From Lacticaseibacillus absianus (GTDB lineage: Bacteria > Bacillota > Bacilli > Lactobacillales > Lactobacillaceae), in assembly GCF_013407595.1 (NCBI RefSeq), contig NZ_JABEKX010000005.1, positions 29,529 to 93,528 on the forward strand: a DNA stretch of 64,000 nucleotides, read 5' to 3'. The notes beneath the pieces were generated by a model, which was not told where the DNA came from, ran no database searches, and worked only from the letters and a program-made list of their open reading frames with translations. A program made the translations under genes and the position numbers. Positions 24,438 through 33,889 of this stretch are shown in pieces (position 1 is the first letter of the stretch; each line of letters opens with the position of its first letter).

Positions 24438-24453
24438 GTTTTCACGTGAAACA
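24438..24453. other. Right att/parS-like palindrome
   Basis: GTTTTCACGTGAAACA matches parS at 14 of 16 positions, its right half perfectly. To its left the sequence is AT-rich element DNA, to its right GC-rich host DNA begins. Joined to the left half of the other palindrome it gives GGTTTCACGTGAAACA, 15/16 to parS. ParB and Noc genes are 1-2.6 kb away. Confidence 0.6.
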
Positions 24454-24549
24454 AAAAATCTGGTCACCGGACCACGACTGGGGCCAGCCAGCTTACTGCG
24501 GGCGGGCCGGCGGTGGGCACCGACTGGGCGGACTGGTGGTGACATTCAG

Positions 24550-24578
24550 TTGTGAGCAGGGCCAATTTACGTTAAACT
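24550..24578 (+). promoter_or_regulatory. Promoter of the rsmG-noc-parAB operon
   Basis: TTGTGA (24550-24555) and TAAACT (24573-24578), 17 bp apart, about 75 bp before rsmG. Confidence 0.6.
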
Positions 24579-24588
24579 AGACACGAAC

Positions 24589-24610
24589 GTGAAACGGGTT
24601 TCTGTTTCAC
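24589..24610. promoter_or_regulatory. Inverted parS half-sites in the rsmG leader
   Basis: GTGAAAC (24589-24595) and GTTTCAC (24604-24610) are parS half-sites turned outward and would form a 7-bp RNA hairpin just after the promoter. Could be a ParB/Noc contact or an RNA control structure; unproven. Confidence 0.35.
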
Positions 24611-24653
24611 AAAGACCGTGTCGCCCAGGGCGACACCAAGGAGGTTGACCGGC

Positions 24654-25385
24654 ATGGATGAACGCCAATTCGCCGCGGCACTGGCGGCGCAGGGATTGCC
24701 CCACGCCCCGGCGCAACTGACCCAGTTCAAGCAGTACTATTCGGACTTGGTCGAGGCCAACGAGAAGATGAACCTGACGGCGATCACCGAAGAAGGCGAG
24801 GTCTACCTCAAGCACTTCTGGGATTCGATCCTGCTGACGCAGGCCGCGCCGCAGGTGGCGACGCCTGGCCTCAAGCTGTGTGACGTCGGCGCTGGAGCCG
24901 GATTTCCGTCGCTGCCGGTGAAGCTCCTGTATCCCGAGTTGGACGTGACGATCGTGGATTCTTTGAACAAGCGCATCGGGTTTTTGTCCGCTTTGAGCGC
25001 ACACTTGGGCCTCAAGGACGTGCATCTGTTCCACGACCGCGCCGAGTTGTTTGCCGGCAAGAAGAGCCCGCACCGCGAGGCCTATGACTTGGCGACCGCG
25101 CGCGCCGTCGCGCCGCTGAACGTGTTGGCGGAGCTGTGCTTGCCGCTGGTCCGAGTCGGCGGGCAGTTCGTCGCGATGAAGGGCAGTCGGGGTGAAAGTG
25201 AGCTCGCGCAGGCCAAGTCGGCGATCGCCCAGCTCGGTGGCGAAGTGATTCAGACGATCGACCTGACGCTTCCGGAGACGGGCGATCCGCGGTCGCTGGT
25301 CGTGGTCGCGAAGGTCAAGGCGACGCCTAAGCAGTTTCCGCGCAAGCCGGGCACGCCGAGCAAGGCGCCGCTCGGGGCGCATTGA
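24654..25385 (+). CDS. rsmG: 16S rRNA (guanine527-N7)-methyltransferase RsmG
   Basis: 243 residues, the usual length. The SAM loop CDVGAGAGFPSLP and the family's NLTAITEEGEVYLKHFWDS block are clear, as is the ATARAVAPL segment. It methylates G527 of 16S rRNA. ATG 24654 has AAGGAGGT eight bases upstream. It leads the origin-region operon; the gene order rsmG-noc-parA-parB is typical of Lactobacillaceae. Confidence 0.95.
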   Translation: MDERQFAAALAAQGLPHAPAQLTQFKQYYSDLVEANEKMNLTAITEEGEVYLKHFWDSILLTQAAPQVATPGLKLCDVGAGAGFPSLPVKLLYPELDVTIVDSLNKRIGFLSALSAHLGLKDVHLFHDRAELFAGKKSPHREAYDLATARAVAPLNVLAELCLPLVRVGGQFVAMKGSRGESELAQAKSAIAQLGGEVIQTIDLTLPETGDPRSLVVVAKVKATPKQFPRKPGTPSKAPLGAH

Positions 25386-25405
25386 GTTGATAGGAGGGCA
25401 GCATC

Positions 25406-26287
25406 GTGGCATTGTTTTTTAATAAGAAAAAACCGCAGACACCGGCGGACACCCACACGGTGATCCAAGAGTTACCGTTGACGGCGATCGTGCCGAACCG
25501 CTTCCAGCCGCGCAAGGTGTTCACCGACCAGGCGATCCAGGAGCTGGCGGAGACGATTCAGGCGCACGGGCTGCTTCAGCCGATGGTGGTGCGCGAGTAC
25601 GCGCCGTCGCAATACGAGATCATCGCCGGGGAGCGCCGCTTCCGCGCGATGCAGTCGCTTCACATGGAGACGGCGCCGGCGATCGTGCAGACCATGACGG
25701 ATGAGGAATCCGCGGCGATGGCGCTGATCGAGAACTTGCAGCGCGAGGGGCTGTCAGCGATCGAAGAGGCGCAGGCCTATGTCGAGCTGATGAAGCTCAA
25801 CCAGCTGACACAGCAGGCACTGGCCAAGCAGCTGGGCAAAAGCCAGTCCTTCGTCGCCAACAAGCTGCGTCTGTTGAAGCTGTCCCAGCCGGTCCAAGAC
25901 GCGATCATGGCCGGCGAGCTGACGGAGCGCCACGGGCGTGAGCTGCTCAAGGCCGACGACTACCAGCAGCAGATCCTGTTGCACGAGATCCTGACCGACG
26001 AGCTGACGGTCAAAGAGACGCATGAAGCGGTCGCCCGGATGCTGGATCCGCAGCCTGAGCCGGAAGCGGCACCGGCGGACCCGGACGAGCAGGCGTCGGC
26101 GGCTAAGTCGAGACCCAAGGCGGCCAAGCGCAAGATGATCCAGACGCACGACACGCGCATGGCGCTCAACACGCTGCGCCAGTCCGTGCAGTTGATCCAA
26201 AAAAGCGGCATGAAAGCGGCGATCCAGGAAGACGAAACGGCCGATGCCTACCGCTTTATCGTTGAGATCCCGAAGGAGAAGAGGTAA
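25406..26287 (+). CDS. noc: Nucleoid occlusion protein Noc (ParB family)
   Basis: 293 residues starting at GTG 25406 with AGGAGGG upstream. ParB-like N-terminal CTPase region with NRFQPRK and the GERRFRA box, then the HTH (LTQQALAKQLGKSQSFVANKLRLLKL) and a C-terminal dimer region. It begins with an amphipathic, basic stretch (MALFFNKKK), the membrane-targeting helix that separates Noc from ParB. It prevents division over the nucleoid. First of two ParB paralogues in the operon. Confidence 0.88.
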   Translation: MALFFNKKKPQTPADTHTVIQELPLTAIVPNRFQPRKVFTDQAIQELAETIQAHGLLQPMVVREYAPSQYEIIAGERRFRAMQSLHMETAPAIVQTMTDEESAAMALIENLQREGLSAIEEAQAYVELMKLNQLTQQALAKQLGKSQSFVANKLRLLKLSQPVQDAIMAGELTERHGRELLKADDYQQQILLHEILTDELTVKETHEAVARMLDPQPEPEAAPADPDEQASAAKSRPKAAKRKMIQTHDTRMALNTLRQSVQLIQKSGMKAAIQEDETADAYRFIVEIPKEKR

Positions 26288-26289
26288 CT

Positions 26290-27057
26290 ATGGTGCATGT
26301 GATCGCTGTTGCGAACCAAAAAGGTGGCGTTGGCAAGACGACCACCACGATCAACCTGGGCGCGTGTCTCGCGACTGCTGGCAAGCGTGTCTTGATCGTC
26401 GACGCCGATGCGCAGGGCAACGCGACTTCCGGTCTGGGGGTCTCGAAGGCTGAGGTCGGCAAGGATATCTACGATGTGCTGGTCAACGAGGATCCGATCC
26501 AAGAGGCGATCATCAAGACCAAGCACGAGCGGCTGTCGATCGTCCCGGCGACGATCCAGCTGGCCGGCGCCGAGATCGAGCTGACGAACCAGATGGCCCG
26601 CGAGATGCGGCTGAAGCTGGGGTTGGCCGCGGTCGAAGCCGACTACGATTACATCTTGGTCGACTGCCCGCCGTCTCTGGGGCAGCTGTCGATCAACGCG
26701 TTCACCGCCGCGAACTCGATCCTGATCCCGGTCCAAAGCGAGTACTACGCGCTGGAAGGGTTGAGCCAGCTGCTCAACACCGTGCGTCTGGTGCAGAAAC
26801 ACTTCAACCCCACCCTCAGCATCGAAGGGGTGCTCTTGACCATGTACGATCGGCGCACGAACCTTGGCGCGCAGGTGATCGACGAGGTCAAGAAGTACTT
26901 CGGGGAGAAGGTCTACACCACCATCATTCCGCGCATCACGCGGCTGGCCGAGGCGCCGAGCTACGGGATGCCGATCATCGATTACGATCCTAAGTCCAAA
27001 GGGGCCGAAGTGTACACGGAACTCGCAAAGGAAGTGTTAGCTGCTCATGGTGAATAA
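26290..27057 (+). CDS. parA: Chromosome partition ATPase ParA (Soj)
   Basis: 255 residues. Deviant Walker A KGGVGKTTTTINLG at 11-24, Walker A' (VDADAQGNATSGL) and Walker B (YILVDCPPSLG). Works with ParB on parS sites to separate new origins and to tune DnaA. GAGAAGAGG lies right before the start, 2 bp after noc; the end overlaps parB by 11 bp. Confidence 0.95.
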   Translation: MVHVIAVANQKGGVGKTTTTINLGACLATAGKRVLIVDADAQGNATSGLGVSKAEVGKDIYDVLVNEDPIQEAIIKTKHERLSIVPATIQLAGAEIELTNQMAREMRLKLGLAAVEADYDYILVDCPPSLGQLSINAFTAANSILIPVQSEYYALEGLSQLLNTVRLVQKHFNPTLSIEGVLLTMYDRRTNLGAQVIDEVKKYFGEKVYTTIIPRITRLAEAPSYGMPIIDYDPKSKGAEVYTELAKEVLAAHGE

Positions 27058-27916
27058 GAATAATAAGGGCCTTGGCCGCGGCATCGAGGCGATCTTCAAG
27101 GACTTCGAGAGCCCGGACGTCGAGCTCGCGAACGTGGAAGAGCTGCCGCTAGAAGAGATCCGGCCCAACCCGTATCAGCCGCGCAAGCAGTTCGACGAAG
27201 CGGCACTGAACGACCTGGCGGCCTCGATCGCCCAGACCGGGGTATTTCAGCCGATCATCGTGCGCCACAGCGTGACCGGCTACGAGATCATCACCGGCGA
27301 GCGCCGCTTCCGTGCGTCCAAGCTGGCGGGCAAGACGACCATCCCGGCGATCGTGCGCACCTTCGACGACCCGGCGATGATGGAGATCGCGGTGCTGGAG
27401 AACCTGCAGCGCGAGGACCTCACGCCGCTGGATGAGGCCCAGGCCTACGATACGCTGATCCAGAAGCTCAACTTGACCCAAGCCGAGGTCTCCAAGCGCC
27501 TGGGCAAGAGCCGGCCGTACATTGCCAACTACCTGCGCCTGCTGACGCTACCACCAGAGGTCAAGAAGTTGCTCGACACGAAGCAACTCTCGATGGGCCA
27601 GGCGCGCACGCTGCTTAGTCTGAAGGACAAGAAGCGGCTGGTCCCGCTGGCCAAGAAGACGGTCAGTGACAACCTGACGGTGCGTCAGCTGGAACACCTG
27701 ATCGCTCAGATGAACGCGGGCACCAAGCCGGCCAAGGCCAAGGAACCGGTGAAGTCGCCCTACTTGCGCGCCAGTGAGAACCAGCTGGGCGACAAGTTCG
27801 GCACCAAGGTCAGCATCGCCCAAAGCGCTAAGGGCAAAGGTAAGATCGAGATCGATTTTACCACCGCCCAGGACCTCAACCGGATCCTCGCGCTGCTGGA
27901 CGTCAACCTGGACTAG
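27047..27916 (+). CDS. parB: ParB/Spo0J partition protein
   Basis: 289 residues: ParB/Srx CTP-binding domain with PNPYQPRKQF and TGERRFRASK, HTH with LTQAEVSKRLGKSRPYIANYLRLL, and a C-terminal dimerisation domain rich in Lys. No membrane-type N-terminus, unlike Noc upstream. ParB loads on parS; the two degenerate parS-like sites at the element's ends are 2.6 and 10.6 kb away. Confidence 0.95.
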   Translation: MVNKNNKGLGRGIEAIFKDFESPDVELANVEELPLEEIRPNPYQPRKQFDEAALNDLAASIAQTGVFQPIIVRHSVTGYEIITGERRFRASKLAGKTTIPAIVRTFDDPAMMEIAVLENLQREDLTPLDEAQAYDTLIQKLNLTQAEVSKRLGKSRPYIANYLRLLTLPPEVKKLLDTKQLSMGQARTLLSLKDKKRLVPLAKKTVSDNLTVRQLEHLIAQMNAGTKPAKAKEPVKSPYLRASENQLGDKFGTKVSIAQSAKGKGKIEIDFTTAQDLNRILALLDVNLD

Positions 27917-27926
27917 GAGGGATACG

Positions 27927-28118
27927 ATGTACGAGCTACATGACCGCGTGCTGATGAAGAAGCCGCACGCCTGTGGAACGAATGATTGGGAGATCATCCG
28001 CCTTGGCATGGACATCAAGATCCGGTGCACCGGGTGCGGCCACATCGTGATGATGCCCCGCCGCGAGTTCGATAAGAAAATGAAAAAAGTCCTCGTCAAA
28101 GCGGACGCGAATCAGTAA
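27927..28118 (+). CDS. DUF951 family small protein
   Basis: 63 residues, with a conserved CG..DW core (KPHACGTNDWEIIRLGMDIKIRCTGCG) and a CxxC pair that could bind zinc together with the earlier Cys. AGGAGGG precedes ATG 27927. This gene always sits between parB and ychF in lactobacilli and relatives; function unknown, perhaps RNA or DNA binding (basic tail). Confidence 0.88.
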   Translation: MYELHDRVLMKKPHACGTNDWEIIRLGMDIKIRCTGCGHIVMMPRREFDKKMKKVLVKADANQ

Positions 28119-28140
28119 AGGAAGAGAGTGAGCTAACCTC

Positions 28141-29241
28141 ATGGGTTTAACTGCAGGTATCGTCGGCTTGCCGAACGTCGGCAAGTCCACATTGTTCAAC
28201 GCGATCACGAAGGCGGGGGCCGAAATGGCGAACTACCCGTTTGCGACCATCGACCCGAACGTCGGCATGGTCGAAGTGCCAGACGCGCGCCTGGCGCGCA
28301 TCGATGAGCTGATCCCGGCCAAGAAGATCATTCGCACGACGTTCGAATTCACTGACATCGCGGGGATCGTCAAGGGCGCGTCCAAGGGCGAAGGGCTGGG
28401 CAATAAGTTCCTGGAGAACATCCGCCAAGTCGATGCGATCGTGCACGTGGTCCGCGCCTTCGACGATGACGAGATCACGAGCGTGACCGGGACCGTCGAT
28501 CCACTTGACGACATCGAGACGATCAACTTGGAGCTGGCGCTGGCGGACCTTGAGGCCATCAACAAGCGCTACGCGAAGGTCGAAAAAGTCGCCCGCACCA
28601 AGGACAAAGAGGCGGTCGCCGAATTCGAAGTCCTCAAGAAGATCAAGCCGGTGCTAGAGGAAGGCGAGCCGGTGCGTGGCATTGACTTCTCCGATGACGA
28701 GCAGAAGATCGTCCGCGGCCTGTTCCTGCTGACGACGAAACCCGTGCTGTACGTCGCCAACATTGCCGAAGCTGACATGGCAGATCCGGCCGGTTGTGAC
28801 TACGTGCGGCAGATCCAAGCCTTCGCCGCCAAGGAAGGCGCAGAAGTGATCGCGATCTCTGCCCGGACGGAAGAGGAGATCGCTGAGCTGGATGATGCCG
28901 ACAAGGCCGATTTTCTCGAAGCTGAAGGCGTTTCCGAATCAGGGCTGGACAAGCTCATCAAAGCCAGTTACCATTTGCTTGGGCTGGCCACGTTCTTCAC
29001 GGCCGGAGGCAAGGAGACGCGCGCATGGACGTTCAAGCAGGGCATGAAAGCGCCGCAGGTCGCCGGGATCATCCACTCCGACTTCGAGCGCGGCTTCATC
29101 CGGGCGGAGACCATGTCGTTCGCCGATCTTGATAAGTACGGTTCAGCTCAGGCGGTGCGCGAAGCCGGTCGTCTGCGGTCTGAAGGCAAAGAATATGCGG
29201 TCCAAGATGGGGATATCATCGAGTTCCGCTTCAATGTTTAG
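28141..29241 (+). CDS. ychF: Redox-regulated ATPase YchF (OLA1 family)
   Basis: 366 residues. P-loop GLPNVGKST (9-17), a coiled-coil insert, and the C-terminal TGS domain ending in VQDGDIIEFRFNV. Obg-family protein that prefers ATP, binds ribosomes and is linked to stress responses. Length and order are as in relatives. GGAAGAGAGTG lies upstream of the ATG. Confidence 0.95.
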   Translation: MGLTAGIVGLPNVGKSTLFNAITKAGAEMANYPFATIDPNVGMVEVPDARLARIDELIPAKKIIRTTFEFTDIAGIVKGASKGEGLGNKFLENIRQVDAIVHVVRAFDDDEITSVTGTVDPLDDIETINLELALADLEAINKRYAKVEKVARTKDKEAVAEFEVLKKIKPVLEEGEPVRGIDFSDDEQKIVRGLFLLTTKPVLYVANIAEADMADPAGCDYVRQIQAFAAKEGAEVIAISARTEEEIAELDDADKADFLEAEGVSESGLDKLIKASYHLLGLATFFTAGGKETRAWTFKQGMKAPQVAGIIHSDFERGFIRAETMSFADLDKYGSAQAVREAGRLRSEGKEYAVQDGDIIEFRFNV

Positions 29242-29252
29242 GGGGATGCATT

Positions 29253-29927
29253 TTGGCAGTTAAGGAAGTAGAATCACCGACGGAGACGGTCGACGTGGAC
29301 GACTTGATCGATCAACTCTCTAAGAAGAACGCGGACTACGTGTTCAAGCTGCGACGCATCCTGACTGAGCACCAGTGGCCAGAAGAGAAGCAGCGTCGGA
29401 CTTTGGCGACCATGCTCCCGGAGATGCTCGACGCACAGCACCAAGGTAAGCCGGCGAACCAGCTGTACGGCCCAGTCACGGAAAAAGCCGAGAGCCTGGT
29501 CCACGCGCCGAAGCCGCACAAGAAGGCCAGCATCTGGCTGAGCGGGTTGGACCTTAGTCTGTTTTTCGTCAGCGTGTTCGCGCTGGTCTATGGCATCACG
29601 ACTTACCTGCGCCCGAAGCAAGTCGCAGTCGGGAACGGGGCCTTGTCCTTGCTTGTGATGGCTACCGCAGCGGGCTACATGTTCGCTTATTTCAACGAGT
29701 GGAGCCGCACGCCGAAGGGCAAGCGCGGCAAGACCTGGGTCATCCTGCTGATCGGCATGGGGCTGGTGTTCGCAGCGTCCGCCGTCTCTGGGGCTTTGGG
29801 TTACATCAACTCGCCACTGACACAACAGCTCCCGTGGCAAGGTTATGCGGTCCTGGCCGTCGTCGGTTATGGGGCGCACTTCTACTTGAAGCGGCGTTAC
29901 AATCTGAAGGGGATCATGGCGGCATGA
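29253..29927 (+). CDS. DUF1129 family membrane protein
   Basis: 224 residues starting at TTG 29253 after AGGGGGA. The first 95 residues form a soluble helical part (including DUF1129-like LRRILTEHQWPEEKQRRTLATMLPEML); then four membrane helices at about 105-125, 130-150, 170-190 and 195-213. Typical neighbour of ychF and guaB in lactobacilli. Function unknown. Confidence 0.85.
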   Translation: MAVKEVESPTETVDVDDLIDQLSKKNADYVFKLRRILTEHQWPEEKQRRTLATMLPEMLDAQHQGKPANQLYGPVTEKAESLVHAPKPHKKASIWLSGLDLSLFFVSVFALVYGITTYLRPKQVAVGNGALSLLVMATAAGYMFAYFNEWSRTPKGKRGKTWVILLIGMGLVFAASAVSGALGYINSPLTQQLPWQGYAVLAVVGYGAHFYLKRRYNLKGIMAA

Positions 29928-29934
29928 TCACGGG

Positions 29935-29964
29935 AAGTTCGGCGGAATAGAGCCGAACTTTTTT
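29935..29964 (+). terminator. Terminator of the parAB-ychF operon
   Basis: AAGTTCGGC and GCCGAACTT pair around eight bases, followed by T6. Confidence 0.85.
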
Positions 29965-30059
29965 GTTTATCAAAGGCTGTTTATCCGGAAGAATACGAAC
30001 GAAATTTTTCGTATCCGGCTGACGATCAATATTTGTTCGGGGCTAGAAACGCGGAATGA

Positions 30060-31670
<1,611 letters not shown>

Positions 31671-31684
31671 GCAACCACCCCGAA

Positions 31685-31711
31685 GGCCTCGCGAGTTGCG
31701 AGGTCTTTTTT
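31685..31711 (+). terminator. guaB terminator
   Basis: GGCCTCGC and GCGAGGTC pair (one G-U) around GAGTT and run into T6. Confidence 0.85.
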
Positions 31712-31712
31712 G

Positions 31713-31851
31713 GGCTGAGCGATACGCGGCTTTAGCCCAGCGTATCAGCGTGGTCCTCAGTGAAACCCCGGACGTAGGGGGTGCTGAGGGTCAGGTCTTA
31801 CGGTGCGGGCGTCACTTTAGGGCGCGGACGGGTCTGGAATAGTCGTGCATC
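31713..31851 (-). repeat. Intergenic hairpin repeat, copy 5
   Basis: Minus-strand orientation. It has the left end GATGCACGACTATTCCAGA, a central imperfect stem around ACCCCC-TACGTCC-GGGGTTT, and the right end CGCTGGGCTAAAGCCGC. More diverged than copies 1 and 2 but the same order of parts. Nothing else is seen in 31671-32013. Confidence 0.65.
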
Positions 31852-32013
31852 GACCGTGAGCCGTTGATCATTGTCTCATTGCCACTTGGCGTCGCCGCGG
31901 CGGGGCACGCATACCTTAAGATTTTTCAGTCGTTCCCTGCGCGACAAGCGCGGCGGCGGCGGGTTTGGTACAATGGGAACGATGCGAACACACACGAGAG
32001 GTGGGACGTGAGG

Positions 32014-32700
32014 ATGAAGATCCTGATTGTTGATGACGACAAGGAGATCGTCGAGTTACTCAGTATTTACGTGAAGAACGAAGGCTATGACCCCGTGCTG
32101 GCGTATAGCGGCAAGGAGGCCATCACGAAGTTGGCGACCAACCCCGACATCGCGCTGATGATCCTCGACATCATGATGCCGAACATGTCCGGCATCGAGG
32201 TCGTGCGGCAGGTGCGCAAGGATTCACAGCTCCCGATCATCATCGTGTCGGCCAAGACCGGCGATATGGACAAGATCCAGGGGCTGATCACTGGGGCGGA
32301 TGACTATGTCACCAAGCCGTTCAATCCGCTGGAAGTAATGGCGCGGGTCAAGAGCTTGCTGCGGCGCAGTGCGAACAACGTGACGAACCCGGAACCCGAT
32401 CAGCTTGAGGTCGGCCCGCTGACGATCAAGAAGGACAGTCACGAGGTGACGACGCTGACCGGCAAGAGCATTCAGCTGACGGCGCTTGAGTTTGGGATCC
32501 TTTACCTGCTTGCGTCGCATCCGAACCGCGTGTTTTCTGCCGACGAGATCTTCGAGCGCGTCTGGCAGCAAGAGTCGATCGTGTCCGCCAAGACGGTCAT
32601 GGTCCATGTCTCGCACTTGCGCGATAAGATCGAAGAGGCGACCGGCGGGGAAAAGGTGATCGAGACCGTCTGGGGCGTCGGGTATAAGGTCGAGGGCTAG
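32014..32700 (+). CDS. OmpR/VanR-type response regulator
   Basis: 228 residues: receiver with Asp7-9 acidic pocket, phosphoacceptor Asp52 (ILDIMMP) and Lys100 (VTKPF), then a winged-helix DNA-binding domain (LTALEFGILYLLASHPN, KTVMVHVSHLRDKIE). GAGAGGTGGG lies eight bases before ATG 32014. Followed by its kinase after 2 bp and by a D,D-carboxypeptidase gene, so cell-envelope control is likely. Confidence 0.93.
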   Translation: MKILIVDDDKEIVELLSIYVKNEGYDPVLAYSGKEAITKLATNPDIALMILDIMMPNMSGIEVVRQVRKDSQLPIIIVSAKTGDMDKIQGLITGADDYVTKPFNPLEVMARVKSLLRRSANNVTNPEPDQLEVGPLTIKKDSHEVTTLTGKSIQLTALEFGILYLLASHPNRVFSADEIFERVWQQESIVSAKTVMVHVSHLRDKIEEATGGEKVIETVWGVGYKVEG

Positions 32701-32702
32701 CG

Positions 32703-33878
32703 ATGGGAGAAAAGGTCCGCCTCACCGGTAAGGAGCAATCCGAGCTGTGGTTCGAAGGGCTCGTGACGACCGTGCTGCTGTTGATGCTGAATTTTGCCCT
32801 GTTCGTGCTGCTCAAGCAGATGATCGCGACCAACGCGACGCTGCAAGACACGATCTGGAGCGTGAAGAACGTCTTGACGTTCGGGCAGAACCGGGCCCAC
32901 CTCTGGAGCTGGCGCAATGTGTTCGTCGGCGCGATGGTGGTGCTGGACCTGCTCGTGCTCTACTGGCGGTTGATCCGGCGTTACCGGCAGATGCAGATGC
33001 GCCACGTGATCCAGGAGTTACACTACATCGCCGATGGACACCTCGACCACCGCGTGCGCCTGGCCGTGAACACGGACTTGCAAAAAGTGATCAATAGCAT
33101 CAACGCGCTGGTCGACTCGACCGTTAACTCGATGGAAGAGGAGCGGAAGATCGAGCAGAGCAAAGATGAGCTGATCACGAATGTCAGTCACGACATTCGC
33201 ACGCCGCTGACCTCGATCATCGGCTACCTCGGGCTGATCGAGGACAAGCAGTATCGCAGCGAAGAAGAGCTGGTGCGCTACACACACACGGCTTACCTTA
33301 AGGCCAAGCAGATGAAGGTGCTGGTCGAGGACCTGTTCGAGTACACGAAGGTCCGCCAGACCACCACCCCGCTGAACAACGTTGAGTTCAACATGGTTGC
33401 GATGCTCGAGCAGCTCGCCGCCAGCTTCGAGCTGGAAGGGGAGAAAAAAGGGATGCAGTTCGTCGTGTCCGGCGAACCCGATCCGCTGATGATGACGGCA
33501 GACACGGAGAAGCTCGGCCGCGTGTTCAACAACCTGATCGCCAACGCCTTGAAGTACGGACGCGGCGGTCAGCATATCTACCTCAACGCGCAGAAGGTCG
33601 GCTCTGAGGTCGTGATCAAGGTCTCCAACGACGGCCCGCAGATCCCCAACGACGCGCTGAGCCAGCTCTTCGACCGCTTCTACCGGGTCGAGGAATCACG
33701 CTCGCAAGAGACTGGCGGCACCGGACTGGGGTTGGCGATCGCCCAGAGCATCGTCACGCTGCACGGTGGCTACATCTACGCCGAATCCGGGCCAGAGCTG
33801 ACCAGTTTTGTGATCCACATGCCGCTGAAGGTCGGCCAGACGCTGACCCGTAAGTCGGTACCCACTAAGACAAACTAA
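32703..33878 (+). CDS. VanS-like sensor histidine kinase
   Basis: 391 residues. Two membrane helices (about 18-38 and 73-91) enclose a short external loop; a HAMP-like linker leads to the H-box with His163 (ITNVSHDIRTPLT), and the ATPase has N (FNNLIANALKYG), G1 (VSNDGPQI), F and G2 (GGTGLGLAIAQS) boxes. A loop of only about 35 residues suggests it senses the membrane or another protein rather than a soluble ligand. Confidence 0.93.
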   Translation: MGEKVRLTGKEQSELWFEGLVTTVLLLMLNFALFVLLKQMIATNATLQDTIWSVKNVLTFGQNRAHLWSWRNVFVGAMVVLDLLVLYWRLIRRYRQMQMRHVIQELHYIADGHLDHRVRLAVNTDLQKVINSINALVDSTVNSMEEERKIEQSKDELITNVSHDIRTPLTSIIGYLGLIEDKQYRSEEELVRYTHTAYLKAKQMKVLVEDLFEYTKVRQTTTPLNNVEFNMVAMLEQLAASFELEGEKKGMQFVVSGEPDPLMMTADTEKLGRVFNNLIANALKYGRGGQHIYLNAQKVGSEVVIKVSNDGPQIPNDALSQLFDRFYRVEESRSQETGGTGLGLAIAQSIVTLHGGYIYAESGPELTSFVIHMPLKVGQTLTRKSVPTKTN

Positions 33879-33889
33879 GGAGTTTTGAC

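Larger units (their letters stand above)
16468..24453. mobile_element. Integrative (probably mobilisable) element inserted at a parS-like site
   Basis: About 8 kb, visibly more AT-rich than both flanks, bounded by the parS-like palindromes at 16468-16483 and 24438-24453. Inside are tyrosine integrase, DUF3173 excisionase, XRE regulator, MmeI-like restriction-modification enzyme, an oriT-like structure, an IS3-family element and a truncated HerA-type ATPase. GGCACAC arm-like repeats with the same 11-bp spacing lie just inside each end. No relaxase or conjugation gene remains. The integrase/DUF3173 pair is typical of small integrative mobilisable elements of lactobacilli and streptococci. Confidence 0.75.

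Noticed and set aside
24254..24653. Origin of replication near parAB
   Set aside because: No dnaA gene or cluster of DnaA boxes (TTATCCACA type) was seen; only parS-like sites are present.
29992..30040. PurR boxes upstream of guaB
   Set aside because: CGAAC (29996-30000) and GTTCG (30035-30039) face each other, but the spacing does not fit the usual PurBox pair.
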